Of a DNA stretch of 62,355 nt, positions 1 to 7,617 are shown one piece after another (positions within the stretch are counted from its first letter, which is position 1; each line of letters opens with the position of its first letter). The DNA is from a virus: IMG/VR virus record IMGVR_UViG_3300009499_000010, positions 1 through 62,355 of that record. The stretch is one strand, 5' to 3'. The notes under the pieces were generated by a model, which saw only the letters and a program-made list of their open reading frames with translations, was not told the DNA's origin and ran no database searches. A program made the translations under genes and the position numbers.

Positions 1-123
1 TGAAAAGTGACTGAAAAAGTGACAGATTTGAAAAGTGACATAAAAAGTGACAGATTTGAAAAGTGACTGAAAAAGTGACAGATTTGAAAAGTGACATAAA
101 AAGTGACAGATTTGAAAAGTGAC
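1..123. repeat. Iteron-like tandem repeat array
   Basis: Four 28-bp units (1-28, 29-56, 57-84, 85-112) and a partial fifth (113-123) lie head to tail. Each holds two AAAAGTGAC-type cores. Units alternate between a TG and an AT dinucleotide at positions 12-13, giving a 56-bp higher period. The array ends just before the ribosome-binding site of the first gene, and its left end is cut by the window. It could be a replication origin, a repressor or partition site, or a promoter-linked array; the sequence does not decide. Confidence 0.9.
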
Positions 124-138
124 GGAAAGGAGTAAAAG

Positions 139-459
139 ATGGAGAAGCAGCGAATTACTGGTTGGTTCTCAGGAGAGATAAAAGGGATGCGCGGCGCGCG
201 CATTGCGCCAGAAAGCAACCAAGACGACATCCGTCTTTGCTCAGAGGAAATGCACCGTGAATGTTCTACCCAAGAGCAATTCTGTCAACTTGAATCAAGA
301 GCGGCTTGGAATGGTGGCAACTGGGATGCGAGAGAATATCTTGGCCTCAAAGGTTCAGGGGAAAATTTGACACCAAAACAAAGAGATAAGATTTGGACTA
401 AGTGTAAGAAGAGATTGGCGCTTTGCCGAAAGGTATTCATCGAGTTTGGGGAGTTGTAG
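139..459 (+). CDS. Hypothetical protein, 106 aa
   Basis: Not recognised. The ATG follows an AAGGAG ribosome-binding site directly after the repeat array. The protein is soluble and mixed-charge with a basic C-terminal third (residues about 78-100). Residues 55-80 contain a WNGGNWDAREYLGLKG stretch. Its stop codon overlaps the next GTG start by one base, so it opens a translationally coupled run of small genes. Confidence 0.7.
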   Translation: MEKQRITGWFSGEIKGMRGARIAPESNQDDIRLCSEEMHRECSTQEQFCQLESRAAWNGGNWDAREYLGLKGSGENLTPKQRDKIWTKCKKRLALCRKVFIEFGEL

Positions 460-731
460 TGCTCACAAAGAAGCAAATCTATGAACACGCAGAGAGTGCT
501 GCGTTTGACATTCAAGACCTTCTTGAATCGGAAGGCTTCACTGTAGATGGCGGGAAGATAATGGAAATAGCTGATGGCCTGAACACGTTGATTGAGGGAG
601 TGATTGGGGAAGAGGATTGGAAGAAGGTAGTTGAGCATTCTCAATTTCAAGCAGTCAAGGAAGAACTGGAGAGAAAAGATGACAAAACAAAAACTGAAGA
701 GAATCCAGAAGGCAGCAGGGAAGAGGCTTGA
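459..731 (+). CDS. Hypothetical protein, 90 aa
   Basis: Not recognised. The GTG at 459 shares one base with the upstream TAG and has GGGGAG upstream. An in-frame ATG at 423 lies inside the previous gene and looks less likely. The protein is acidic and helical, with a charged C-terminus rich in Lys and Glu. Its last 53 bases overlap the next gene in another frame. Confidence 0.6.
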   Translation: MLTKKQIYEHAESAAFDIQDLLESEGFTVDGGKIMEIADGLNTLIEGVIGEEDWKKVVEHSQFQAVKEELERKDDKTKTEENPEGSREEA

Positions 732-888
732 CCTTGCCTGTGATGAGTATCATGCGCACAGTGTTACGAGAGGTTGTTACATGGCAAAGGACAAAAAGGA
801 CTTGGTCATCTGCGAGTTGTGCGAATATGCATACAGCCTTCTGGATAAGATGGAGAAAGCCGGAAGAGTTTTGAGAAGAAGGAGTTGA
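679..888 (+). CDS. Hypothetical basic protein, 69 aa
   Basis: Not recognised. The start was placed at the ATG at 679 behind GGAGAG; an upstream in-frame ATG (631) would extend deeper into the previous gene. The N-terminal 17 residues are strongly basic and the C-terminus ends in RVLRRRS. A CELC pair near the middle could help bind a metal, but there is no second pair. One base separates it from the next gene. Confidence 0.6.
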   Translation: MTKQKLKRIQKAAGKRLDLACDEYHAHSVTRGCYMAKDKKDLVICELCEYAYSLLDKMEKAGRVLRRRS

Positions 889-889
889 A

Positions 890-1435
890 ATGGGATGTTG
901 TTGGTTGTTTCCAGATTGTGAGGCAGACAGATGCGAGCAAGACCTATGCGAAGATGGCATGTGTGAAGTTGTTAGGAAGAAAGTTAAGGAACTTCAAGCG
1001 CAGAGAGGCTGTGTGTTGCTGCCTTGGGTGTTAAGGTTACCATGGAAGAAACAAACAGTGCTGATGGAGATGCTGCGAGCGCCAGATGCTCCAATCTCTC
1101 TGCGCTTCAAACAAATCATTACCTTCCTGCGGTCAATAATCTTACACAACGCAGACAGGACTACAGGCTTCATGCTTGACGCAGAGTTGCCTGACTTTGC
1201 CGGAATACAAAGAGAGTTTGAGCGCCTTCCTCAACATTGCACGCATCATGTAATTATGACTCTCCAAGTTGTCACATATGACTACCCAGATGAAGAGGTA
1301 AGAAGGAAGGCGTTTGAGTTCTACAAAGATGCTGTCCACGCGCAGCATCTCAACATCGAGACAAAAGAAGAGTACAACATTAGGTTGTCTGATAGAGCAT
1401 ACGACACATACAAACCGAGCAAGACAAAGCTGTGA
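890..1435 (+). CDS. Hypothetical Cys-rich N-terminus protein, 181 aa
   Basis: Not recognised. The ATG follows AAGGAGTTG. The first 26 residues hold six cysteines (CC at 3-4, then C10, C15, C20 and C25), which suggests a small metal-binding or disulfide knot. The rest is a soluble helical domain. The stop overlaps the GTG of the deaminase gene by four bases (GTGA), so the two are probably coupled. Confidence 0.65.
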   Translation: MGCCWLFPDCEADRCEQDLCEDGMCEVVRKKVKELQAQRGCVLLPWVLRLPWKKQTVLMEMLRAPDAPISLRFKQIITFLRSIILHNADRTTGFMLDAELPDFAGIQREFERLPQHCTHHVIMTLQVVTYDYPDEEVRRKAFEFYKDAVHAQHLNIETKEEYNIRLSDRAYDTYKPSKTKL

Positions 1436-2025
1436 CTACCAAGATAACAATTGTGGAGTGTCCAGTGCCGCCAAAGATTCCAAAGACAGAAGAGCAACGC
1501 AAGGAGTTTGGCTGGTGGGCTATCTCCGCACTTCAAAGCTATAAGTATGGCTGGGACGAAAAGACAGCACGAGAAGTCTATGAAGCAGGGTGGAATGCTC
1601 GGAAGGGATTTGAAGAAGAAAGGAGAGGAGAAATGGAAGAAAACAAAGCCTTTCAATTGATTCATGTTGCTAAGGAAGCAGCGCAGAAAGCGAGATGCTA
1701 CATCAGCAACTTCAGAGTTGGAGTAGCGCTCTTGGCAAAGAGTGGCGTGATATACTTGGGCTGTAATATAGAGTTTGACAACTTCTCCAACACAATACAC
1801 GCAGAAGAGACAGCGATTGCCGCAGCGGTCATGGCTGGAGAGACAGAGTTTGAAGCAATTGCTGTTGCTACCTTTGATAAGCAACTCTGGTATCCTTGCG
1901 GGATGTGCAGGCAATCGCTGTATGAGATTTGCGGCCCAGACCTAACTGTCATTGCGTGCAACGAAGAAGAGTTTGAACAAAAGACGATGGCAGAGCTTCT
2001 GCCTGTGCCATTCAAGAGGAGATAA
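1432..2025 (+). CDS. Cytidine deaminase-like enzyme
   Basis: Zinc-dependent deaminase of free cytidine/deoxycytidine type, a role in nucleotide salvage (family knowledge). HAEE at residues 123-126 supplies the zinc His and catalytic Glu; PCGMC at 155-159 supplies the two zinc cysteines. The classical enzyme is about 130 residues, matching the part from Met68. A second start, the ATG at 1633, has a strong AAAGGAG-type site just upstream. The first 67 residues are therefore an extra domain with a YEAGWNAR motif seen in small phage proteins, or a separate in-frame product. The start is uncertain; the function is fairly sure. Confidence 0.85.
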   Translation: MTTKITIVECPVPPKIPKTEEQRKEFGWWAISALQSYKYGWDEKTAREVYEAGWNARKGFEEERRGEMEENKAFQLIHVAKEAAQKARCYISNFRVGVALLAKSGVIYLGCNIEFDNFSNTIHAEETAIAAAVMAGETEFEAIAVATFDKQLWYPCGMCRQSLYEICGPDLTVIACNEEEFEQKTMAELLPVPFKRR

Positions 2026-2046
2026 GTTTTAAGAAAGGAGAAGGCG

Positions 2047-2388
2047 ATGAGGGCATTCATTATTATGTTTGGCTTCTTTCTTCTATTTGCGTGTGAGAAT
2101 GAGGCGCTGTCTCCTGCAACTCAGCGCATTCATCAGAACAGCCAGGAACTGAAGCAGAGGCTGGACAAAGCTGAGAATAGAATCAAGAATTTGGAAGAGC
2201 AACAAGCAGCAATCTGTGCTCGCTGCAACGGAACTGGGAAGATAATCTGTGGGTATTGTGAAGGCAAGGGTATGACTGGTTATGAGTATGTCAACGGAAG
2301 ATGGATTGAGGATTTCATACCATGCCCAAGATGCCAAAGAAGAGGTTGGTTGTATTGTCCTGATTGTGAAGACAGCGGAAAGAAATAA
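2047..2388 (+). CDS. Lipoprotein with DnaJ-type zinc fingers
   Basis: A hydrophobic signal segment (residues 4-15) ends in the lipobox LFAC, so Cys16 is the likely lipidated residue. A coiled coil follows (about 28-55). From residue 59 come CxxCxGxG-like repeats: CARCNGTG, CGYCEGKG, CPRCQRRG and CPDC. This is the cysteine-rich zinc module of DnaJ. There is no J domain, so it is not a DnaJ chaperone. Predicted to be an envelope-anchored zinc protein; its role is unknown. The ATG follows AAGGAGAAGGCG. Confidence 0.8.
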   Translation: MRAFIIMFGFFLLFACENEALSPATQRIHQNSQELKQRLDKAENRIKNLEEQQAAICARCNGTGKIICGYCEGKGMTGYEYVNGRWIEDFIPCPRCQRRGWLYCPDCEDSGKK

Positions 2389-2390
2389 TC

Positions 2391-3209
2391 ATGAGGAAGT
2401 TTCTGCCAGGCGGGAAATCAGCAAGGCAACTCGTGTTTGACAGTTTGGGTGGGTTGTGGGATAACACTCCAATTACAAAATGGCAACAGACTTCTATTAT
2501 CATCGGTGACTTCTATGAAGAGGCAAGCAAGAATCTCCTAACTCTCGGAGAGAACAAAATCAAGCGTTATGACACATCAGGAGAGCTTTGTCCTGACTTG
2601 GTTGAAGACAACCATCACGAGTTCTATGTGGAGAGCAAGGCGCACGGCCCAGCAGGTAGCAGGTTTGTAATCTACACCAAGCAACTTATCGCATACAGGG
2701 CATTTCTCAACACATACTTCCCAGAGAAACCAGAGAGCCAGTCATTTGACCCTGCATTGTTATACATCTTCTGGATTCATCGAGTGCCCAAGGTCAGCGA
2801 TTGCGCTGATAGAGACTCGCTGAGGAAGGCGCTTGCTGAGGCAGGAACTGATTGTTTTGTCTTGGACTTCGATACGATGAGATATGTGAAGTATGTTGCA
2901 CTCCGAAGCAGCACAACTGCATGGGCGCGCGAACAATCCCCTTATTATCAACTCGGAGACCAAAAGCTGCTGCTGTTGAAGAAAGGGAATTACACTGCGT
3001 TCATTGCGCAATGGAGATTGGATAGAAGGCCGGAAGAGTTTGACTTTTGTAGGACAGCTGTGATGGGACTCCCTGTGTACAAATTCCCGATGACTTGTAG
3101 CGTGTCGTGCTCCCTGAGAAATAAGATAGCAGCCCAACCCAGCATCAGGAGCTTCCTTGAAGCCATAAAAGAAGTCAGAGTTGAGCAAGCAAAGCCTGAA
3201 CGGGGTTGA
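2391..3209 (+). CDS. Possible PD-(D/E)XK-fold nuclease-like protein
   Basis: A PD...ExK signature is visible: P68-D69, then E81-S82-K83, preceded by a helix with E43 and E44. That spacing fits the restriction-endonuclease fold, where these residues bind metal and cleave DNA. The C-terminal half (residues 120-272) is not recognised. The 3' end overlaps the convergent homing endonuclease gene by 35 bp. The family call rests on the motif only; a non-catalytic protein is possible. Confidence 0.5.
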   Translation: MRKFLPGGKSARQLVFDSLGGLWDNTPITKWQQTSIIIGDFYEEASKNLLTLGENKIKRYDTSGELCPDLVEDNHHEFYVESKAHGPAGSRFVIYTKQLIAYRAFLNTYFPEKPESQSFDPALLYIFWIHRVPKVSDCADRDSLRKALAEAGTDCFVLDFDTMRYVKYVALRSSTTAWAREQSPYYQLGDQKLLLLKKGNYTAFIAQWRLDRRPEEFDFCRTAVMGLPVYKFPMTCSVSCSLRNKIAAQPSIRSFLEAIKEVRVEQAKPERG

Positions 3210-3849
3210 CGATGATGTCTTTCTCTTTGAGGCGAATAACATGAAATCCAAGAGACTTGTACAGCTGATTCTTGATATGGTCTCTTCTCTTCTGAGAAAC
3301 TCTCCCATGCCAATACTCCCCATCGCATTCGATGACAATGTTGAAGTCAGGAAGGAAGAAGTCAGGGATGACAAGTTGGCCGGAGATTTTGAAGCGCTTT
3401 TGAAAATGGAAACGGATTTGCAGGGCAGACAGAAGCTGGAGAACAGCCCATTCAATCTTTGTCCCTTTCAATGGCAGTTGATAACCTATGCTCCTCAAAC
3501 CGAATACATAAGCAACCCAAGCTTGATTCATTTCATGATACTCTTGCCTGTTCTTTGGTCTTATGCCTCTGCTCCATCGATGAATCCATTGCCTTGCATA
3601 GTCCAGGATTTCTTCTTTGCTCATACCACGCGCAGATGCTCTCCACATCATCTTTCTATACTCTGGGTCAGCCCAGAACCTCTTCCTTGCTCGACTCATT
3701 TTCTTTCTGACAGTTGGGTCAGCACAATGCCTCTTGTTGCTCAGGCTTATCTTTTTGCGAGTCTCTTCGGAGAGTTTCTGACCGCGCTTGCCGCAAGCAA
3801 TCTTCCTCTTAGTCTCAGCATCTCTGGGCTTTCCTTTCGGCCAAGGCAT
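3175..3849 (-). CDS. Free-standing homing endonuclease (NUMOD3 plus Vsr/DUF559-like nuclease)
   Basis: The only clear minus-strand gene in the window. Residues 1-75 hold NUMOD3-like DNA-binding repeats (GKPRDAETKRKI, GQKLSEETRKKISLSNK, DPTVRKKMSRARKRFW). Residues about 130-224 form a Vsr/DUF559-type nuclease, with IPDFFLP and then IECDGEYWHG, so D163 and E174/D176 are the likely metal ligands. The start has AAGGAAGGGA upstream on the minus strand. Such enzymes cut intron-less or allelic targets and spread by repair. It lies between two small-gene operons and opposes its neighbours. Confidence 0.85.
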   Translation of the reverse strand: MPWPKGKPRDAETKRKIACGKRGQKLSEETRKKISLSNKRHCADPTVRKKMSRARKRFWADPEYRKMMWRASARGMSKEEILDYARQWIHRWSRGIRPKNRQEYHEMNQAWVAYVFGLRSIGYQLPLKGTKIEWAVLQLLSALQIRFHFQKRFKISGQLVIPDFFLPDFNIVIECDGEYWHGRVSQKRRDHIKNQLYKSLGFHVIRLKEKDIIVNPVQALLAQL

Positions 3850-4098
3850 TTCTGTCCCTTCCTTTCTGCTAAGAGTTTATCCCGAAATCTTGCTGAAAAC
3901 TACTTTGAAATGAATAGAAGTCGAAAAAAGTTTTTGGAGCAATAAGTCAAGGAGAGGATTAGACTTAATTGAGAATGTTGGCATTGAATCTGGAGACTAT
4001 CTTTCGATTTCTGAACTTTCCGCTCGACTTCTGGGGGATTTCAGGGTATTAAGTTATAGCGACAATTGAAGTTAAGAGTGTTTTCAGCAGGTTGAGAA

Positions 4099-4560
4099 AT
4101 GGCCAGGAAAGCAAGAAAAAACGGCAAAATGGAAAGAGCCAAGTGTCAAGGCATCAAACCTGATGGGCTACGGTGTGGCGCTTGGCCACTTCGTGGAGAG
4201 GTATTCTGCATGCTCCACCACCCAGATAGAGACAACTTGATGCTCGCTGGTTCGCTCAAGACTCGGAAGGAGAAGCAGGAGAGAAAGAAAGACCGCAAGG
4301 ATTTTTGGGACTTCCTTGAAGACAACGTCAACTCGCCGGAAGATGTCAAGAAACTTATCCTCACTGCCATAGCAGAAGTAAGGTCAGGAGAGCTTGACAA
4401 CAAATCAGCCAGCAACATCTCTTCGCTTGCAGGCCACTTAGTTAAGGTGATTGAGGCTGGTGACCTTGAGAAGAAGATGAAATATCTTGAGGACAAACTG
4501 AAAGAGAAAGACAAGAAAGAAACCTTACAAGATATGCTCAGGAAAAGACACACAGGATGA
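4099..4560 (+). CDS. Zinc-knuckle phage protein, 153 aa
   Basis: Residues 15-42 carry a C...DGLRCGAWPLRG...C..H pattern (Cys, Cys, Cys, His), common in small phage proteins near packaging genes. The rest is helical and highly charged, with a coiled-coil C-terminus. It could be a DNA-binding or terminase-small-subunit-like protein, but no terminase-small signature is clear. The N-terminus is very basic (MARKARKNGK). It is coupled to the next gene by an ATGA overlap. Confidence 0.65.
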   Translation: MARKARKNGKMERAKCQGIKPDGLRCGAWPLRGEVFCMLHHPDRDNLMLAGSLKTRKEKQERKKDRKDFWDFLEDNVNSPEDVKKLILTAIAEVRSGELDNKSASNISSLAGHLVKVIEAGDLEKKMKYLEDKLKEKDKKETLQDMLRKRHTG

Positions 4561-4766
4561 ACCCAAGCAGAACAAGGCGAGAGCAAATCAAAGAGACAGG
4601 CAAAGTCCTACAGCCCAAGAAGGAAGGGCAAGAGACTAAGCCCAATGCGTGTATAGGCTGCGGAAAACCAGGCAAGCCAAGAGTTGACAACGGCTTGCCT
4701 TCAGGGATACACTGTGACGAGTGCTGGAATGAACTGGTCACAGAATGTAGAAAGAGGAGTTGGTGA
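4557..4766 (+). CDS. Small zinc-ribbon protein, 69 aa
   Basis: Not recognised beyond its metal site: CIGCGKPGKP followed about 20 residues later by CDEC, a four-cysteine zinc ribbon. The N-terminus is basic. The start overlaps the upstream stop (ATGA) and its own stop overlaps the next GTG (GTGA), typical of coupled translation. Confidence 0.65.
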   Translation: MNPSRTRREQIKETGKVLQPKKEGQETKPNACIGCGKPGKPRVDNGLPSGIHCDECWNELVTECRKRSW

Positions 4767-4960
4767 AGGCATCTTTTGAAGACTTCAGCAAGTTCCAAGA
4801 GGAGAACCAGCAACCGCAAGAGCTTGAGGCTGTTGGCCATGATTCACTCCCAGTAGAAGGGACTTCAAAGGCAATGCCTTCAATGCCAGCTATCCTCTTT
4901 CTGCGTGAAGTTGACCAGCGCGTCAGGGAGAGGGAGAGTGGGCACCAAGACCATATTTGA
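4763..4960 (+). CDS. Hypothetical protein, 65 aa
   Basis: Not recognised. The GTG at 4763 overlaps the previous stop; a TTG directly before it is an alternative. It is acidic and Gln/Glu-rich in its first half. Its last 56 bases overlap, in another frame, the possible GTG start of the following long gene. A frameshifted relationship between the two cannot be excluded. Confidence 0.45.
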   Translation: MKASFEDFSKFQEENQQPQELEAVGHDSLPVEGTSKAMPSMPAILFLREVDQRVRERESGHQDHI

Positions 4961-5864
4961 CATGGGCAAGAATCTCAGGGTCACTCCTGAGAGATTGCAG
5001 CTATTTGAGAGGATAATAGCAGAGCCTTTCAATCCCAAGCTCCTACATTCCAGCCTTCACCAAGCAAAGCGACACGAAGAAGCGCTCAAGCATCAAATGG
5101 AAGAGGCAGCGCTGATAGGTCTTGAAGTTCCTGGCCATGCTATAGATGCGCTCAAGTATCTACAAGAAATAATCTTCAGGGCTGTCGCACTCGCTCCGAA
5201 AGACTTACACGGTACACCACCAGACCATCCCAACTGCCGCTGCCAAACAACATTCCAAGAAGAGATGCAAGTTGACTATGCTGTCCAGGAGAAATTAGGT
5301 GGTGTGAGCCTTTCAACCTCCACAAGCAAGCAAGAAGCAGAACTGCAAGAGACAAGTTTCATAGAATTGATGAAGAAGCTGGGAAGAGAACAAAGGCAAG
5401 GCGGCTGGTGGTCAAATCCAGCGCCCGCCTCACTGCCAGTTCAAGGGCTTGTTGGCAGAGACCTTGGCAGAGTTTTCAGGCCTACAAGAACAGAACACCC
5501 GCCCATTCGTTTCATCAAGGCAGTTCTCAAAGAGGCAATCAAGTTTATCCGAGAGCATCAGGGCAAGCCTCTCGATGACGAGACAACAAAGAGAGTAATT
5601 GAGGCATTGCAGCTCCAAAAAGACATCAGGGAATTGTATCCAGACTTATATGAAGAAGTCAACAAGGAACTCGATGCTGAAGTCGAAGCAGACAAGAAGG
5701 AACTGAAAGAGAATGAAGAGGCAGCTATTGAGTCAGCAAATAAGGCAGAGAGCGAATTGACCAAGAGAATCAGAGAACAACGGGAAGTCAAAGAGCGCTT
5801 GAAAGCTCTTGGCAAGAAGATAAGAGGGCGCAGCAATGGAAGAAAAGAAGTGCCCGAAGTGTAA
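4905..5864 (+). CDS. Hypothetical helical protein with HPNCRC motif, 319 aa
   Basis: Numbered from GTG 4905; an in-frame ATG at 4962 directly after the previous stop is an alternative, and neither has a clear ribosome-binding site. PDHPNCRC (residues 106-113) resembles the HPNCRC signature that ends MuF/SPP1 gp7-type head proteins, though the rest does not obviously match. Residues 200-305 are a long charged coiled coil. The C-terminus carries a VKERLKALGKKIRG tail that recurs in the genes at 6340 and 6705. It lies far upstream of the terminase, so a head role is only a guess. Confidence 0.6.
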   Translation: MKLTSASGRGRVGTKTIFDMGKNLRVTPERLQLFERIIAEPFNPKLLHSSLHQAKRHEEALKHQMEEAALIGLEVPGHAIDALKYLQEIIFRAVALAPKDLHGTPPDHPNCRCQTTFQEEMQVDYAVQEKLGGVSLSTSTSKQEAELQETSFIELMKKLGREQRQGGWWSNPAPASLPVQGLVGRDLGRVFRPTRTEHPPIRFIKAVLKEAIKFIREHQGKPLDDETTKRVIEALQLQKDIRELYPDLYEEVNKELDAEVEADKKELKENEEAAIESANKAESELTKRIREQREVKERLKALGKKIRGRSNGRKEVPEV

Positions 5865-5961
5865 GAGAATAATGACGTGGGATGACGTCTTAGTTGAATG
5901 GAGATGTACGTGCGGCAATGTAGTGAAACCAGGCGAGAAGAAAAAGAAACACAAGTGTTGA
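5836..5961 (+). CDS. Small zinc-ribbon protein, 41 aa
   Basis: A short gene overlapping the 3' end of the previous one. It encodes CPKC at residues 6-9 and CTC at 24-26, separated by 14 residues, then a Lys-rich tail ending in C41. The two cysteine pairs form a minimal zinc ribbon. The ATG lies behind AGAGGG. Function unknown. Confidence 0.55.
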   Translation: MEEKKCPKCKRIMTWDDVLVEWRCTCGNVVKPGEKKKKHKC

Positions 5962-5980
5962 TAAAAGGGAAGAGAGCAAG

Positions 5981-6343
5981 TTGAGTTCACCTTGTCTAAC
6001 ATGCGGGAGAAGAGCAGTATACAGGCCAGCTATCTGTTGCGTTTACTCTTGCTACCATATAGAAGGGCAAGAGGAGTTAGTGAAGCAAGGTGAGTTGATT
6101 TCAGGCACAGTCCTTTGCCAGAATATCCTCAACGAGATATACAAAGCCGGATTGAAGTTCAACGAGAAGGAAAGAGAGCATGACTTTGACGAAGAGTTGA
6201 AGCAGATACTCCAAGAGCATCGCCAGCTATTCACAACAAGCACTGACGAGAAGAAGAGAAGGTTCAGGAAGATAGCAAGAGACGCTGGCTGGACTGACTC
6301 GGAGATAGAGAAAGCAATGAAAGTCCTTGAGGAGAAGAGTTGA
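5981..6343 (+). CDS. Hypothetical protein with N-terminal Cys cluster, 120 aa
   Basis: Not recognised. TTG start behind AAGGGAAGAG. CLTC at residues 5-8 and CC/C at about 19-24 could bind zinc. The rest is helical and charged, ending in a UBA/CUE-like stretch (WTDSEIEKAMKVLEEKS). The stop overlaps the next TTG start by four bases. Confidence 0.6.
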   Translation: MSSPCLTCGRRAVYRPAICCVYSCYHIEGQEELVKQGELISGTVLCQNILNEIYKAGLKFNEKEREHDFDEELKQILQEHRQLFTTSTDEKKRRFRKIARDAGWTDSEIEKAMKVLEEKS

Positions 6344-6705
6344 AAGACAACGGCATTTCAGATTTGTCACCAGAGTTGGCTGCGTCTTTGTTTGGCTCTG
6401 AAAAGTCACCCAGCCAGATAAGCATTCCGGCGAGACAAGCCGGTATGTTGAGTGAGATAATAGAGAGCACAGCAAGAGAGTTGAGCGCAGCATCAGGCAT
6501 TACGCTTCAGAGAGCAACGCTGGCGCTCCAGTCTTGTGCCATAGGCATAGAAAAGACAACCGGAGCCATCACAATTGATATAGAGAAGTTTGTAAGCAAC
6601 TGCGAAGAGCTACAAGAAGAGAGACGCGCAACAAAGAGGATAGAGCAGCAGAAGGTTAAGGAAAGATTGAAAGCCTTGGGCCGGAAGATGAGAGGGATAG
6701 AGTAG
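6340..6705 (+). CDS. Hypothetical protein with shared C-terminal tail, 121 aa
   Basis: Not recognised. TTG start in a TTGA overlap with the previous stop. The body is helical. The last 20 residues (QQKVKERLKALGRKMRGIE) match the ends of the proteins encoded at 4905 and 6705. This basic amphipathic tail looks like a shared docking or targeting peptide. The stop shares one base with the next GTG start. Confidence 0.65.
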   Translation: MKDNGISDLSPELAASLFGSEKSPSQISIPARQAGMLSEIIESTARELSAASGITLQRATLALQSCAIGIEKTTGAITIDIEKFVSNCEELQEERRATKRIEQQKVKERLKALGRKMRGIE

Positions 6706-7271
6706 TGGGCTTGAACGAAGTATATGAAAGAACAACTGGAAGGGCAGTTGCGAAGTTCTATCAGGATGTCCATTTCCAAGACGGCTCAGTGCTTAGACTC
6801 GGAGCAAATACACAAGAGGAGCTTGAAAGCAAAGCAAAGATAATCAAGGGTTGGATAAAAACATTCGGAGAAGGCACAGCAAAGACGCTCCTCAAATCCT
6901 TGTGGAAAGATATTGACGATAAGATTATTGAAGCACGCCAAATCAAATCAGAAGAGAGGAAGAAGGGCATTGCGCTTGAAGAGGTCGTGGAGTCAGGAAA
7001 GTCTGAGCTGATGAGGGCTGGAGTTTGTATGAACTGCCATGCCTATCTTACAGAAGAAGATTTGAGCAGACCATTTGCTATTCAAAGCTGCCCATACTGT
7101 CGCAGCACAAACATAGAAAAATACGAAGTTGAACTTGACCCAATAGACAGAAGATTCAAGGCAGATGTAGAGAAGGTCGCAGCAGACCGTCTTATAATAA
7201 GGAAGGTCGAACAAGACGCAGTAAAAGACAAGCTCAAGAAGATGGGCAGAAGGATGAGAGGTCATGAGTAG
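6705..7271 (+). CDS. Zinc-ribbon protein with shared C-terminal tail, 188 aa
   Basis: GTG start overlapping the previous TAG. Residues about 105-137 carry CMNC and CPYC, a zinc ribbon. The N-terminal 60 residues contain FQDGSVLRLGANTQEELE, unrecognised. The protein ends in VKDKLKKMGRRMRGHE, the third copy of the tail shared with the genes at 4905 and 6340. It overlaps the next gene by eight bases. Confidence 0.65.
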   Translation: MGLNEVYERTTGRAVAKFYQDVHFQDGSVLRLGANTQEELESKAKIIKGWIKTFGEGTAKTLLKSLWKDIDDKIIEARQIKSEERKKGIALEEVVESGKSELMRAGVCMNCHAYLTEEDLSRPFAIQSCPYCRSTNIEKYEVELDPIDRRFKADVEKVAADRLIIRKVEQDAVKDKLKKMGRRMRGHE

Positions 7272-7482
7272 CCTTGCTATTATAAATAGGATATGCATGG
7301 TGTGCGGTTTTGTATATCCGAGAGCGCTGAAGGAAGTCGAAAGTCATCTGCAGCATTGTCTCAATTGCGGCAGCGAAGATTATGAGCGCATAGACTCAGG
7401 CGAGAAATTTTTGCTGCTTGGAGTGGGCGATAAGAAAGAACTTGTCAATGTCAAGGAAGAGTTAAGAAAGCAGAGAGTATGA
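7264..7482 (+). CDS. Small zinc-ribbon protein, 72 aa
   Basis: Carries CMVCG (residues 11-15) and CLNCG (32-36) about 20 residues apart, a four-cysteine zinc ribbon like those of transcription-related or rubredoxin-type small proteins. The hydrophobic LLLGVGD stretch and Lys-rich end are unassigned. It starts inside the end of the previous gene. Confidence 0.6.
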   Translation: MSSLAIINRICMVCGFVYPRALKEVESHLQHCLNCGSEDYERIDSGEKFLLLGVGDKKELVNVKEELRKQRV

Positions 7483-7602
7483 GTGACAGAACAGAACAAC
7501 AAGCAAGGGAAAGATAAGGGCAAGGCAAGACATAAAAGCGGCGCTGGGAGCAAATGCCATAAGGCAAGAAGTGCCGGGCACACATCACGCAGAGGCTATT
7601 AA
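7483..7602 (+). CDS. Possible small basic peptide, 39 aa
   Basis: A GTG-start frame directly after the previous stop, very rich in Lys, Arg, Gly and Ser (KDKGKARHKSGAG). No clear ribosome-binding site. It fills the gap before the gene at 7618. It may be a real basic peptide or a chance frame. Confidence 0.25.
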   Translation: MTEQNNKQGKDKGKARHKSGAGSKCHKARSAGHTSRRGY

Positions 7603-7617
7603 GAGAGGCAAAGTCTA

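Noticed and set aside
1-123. CRISPR array
   Set aside because: The 28-bp units touch without unique spacers, so it is a tandem repeat.
3181-3945. 254-codon + strand frame opposite the homing endonuclease
   Set aside because: Antisense shadow: the minus-strand protein has clear NUMOD3 and nuclease motifs, this frame has none and no ribosome-binding site.
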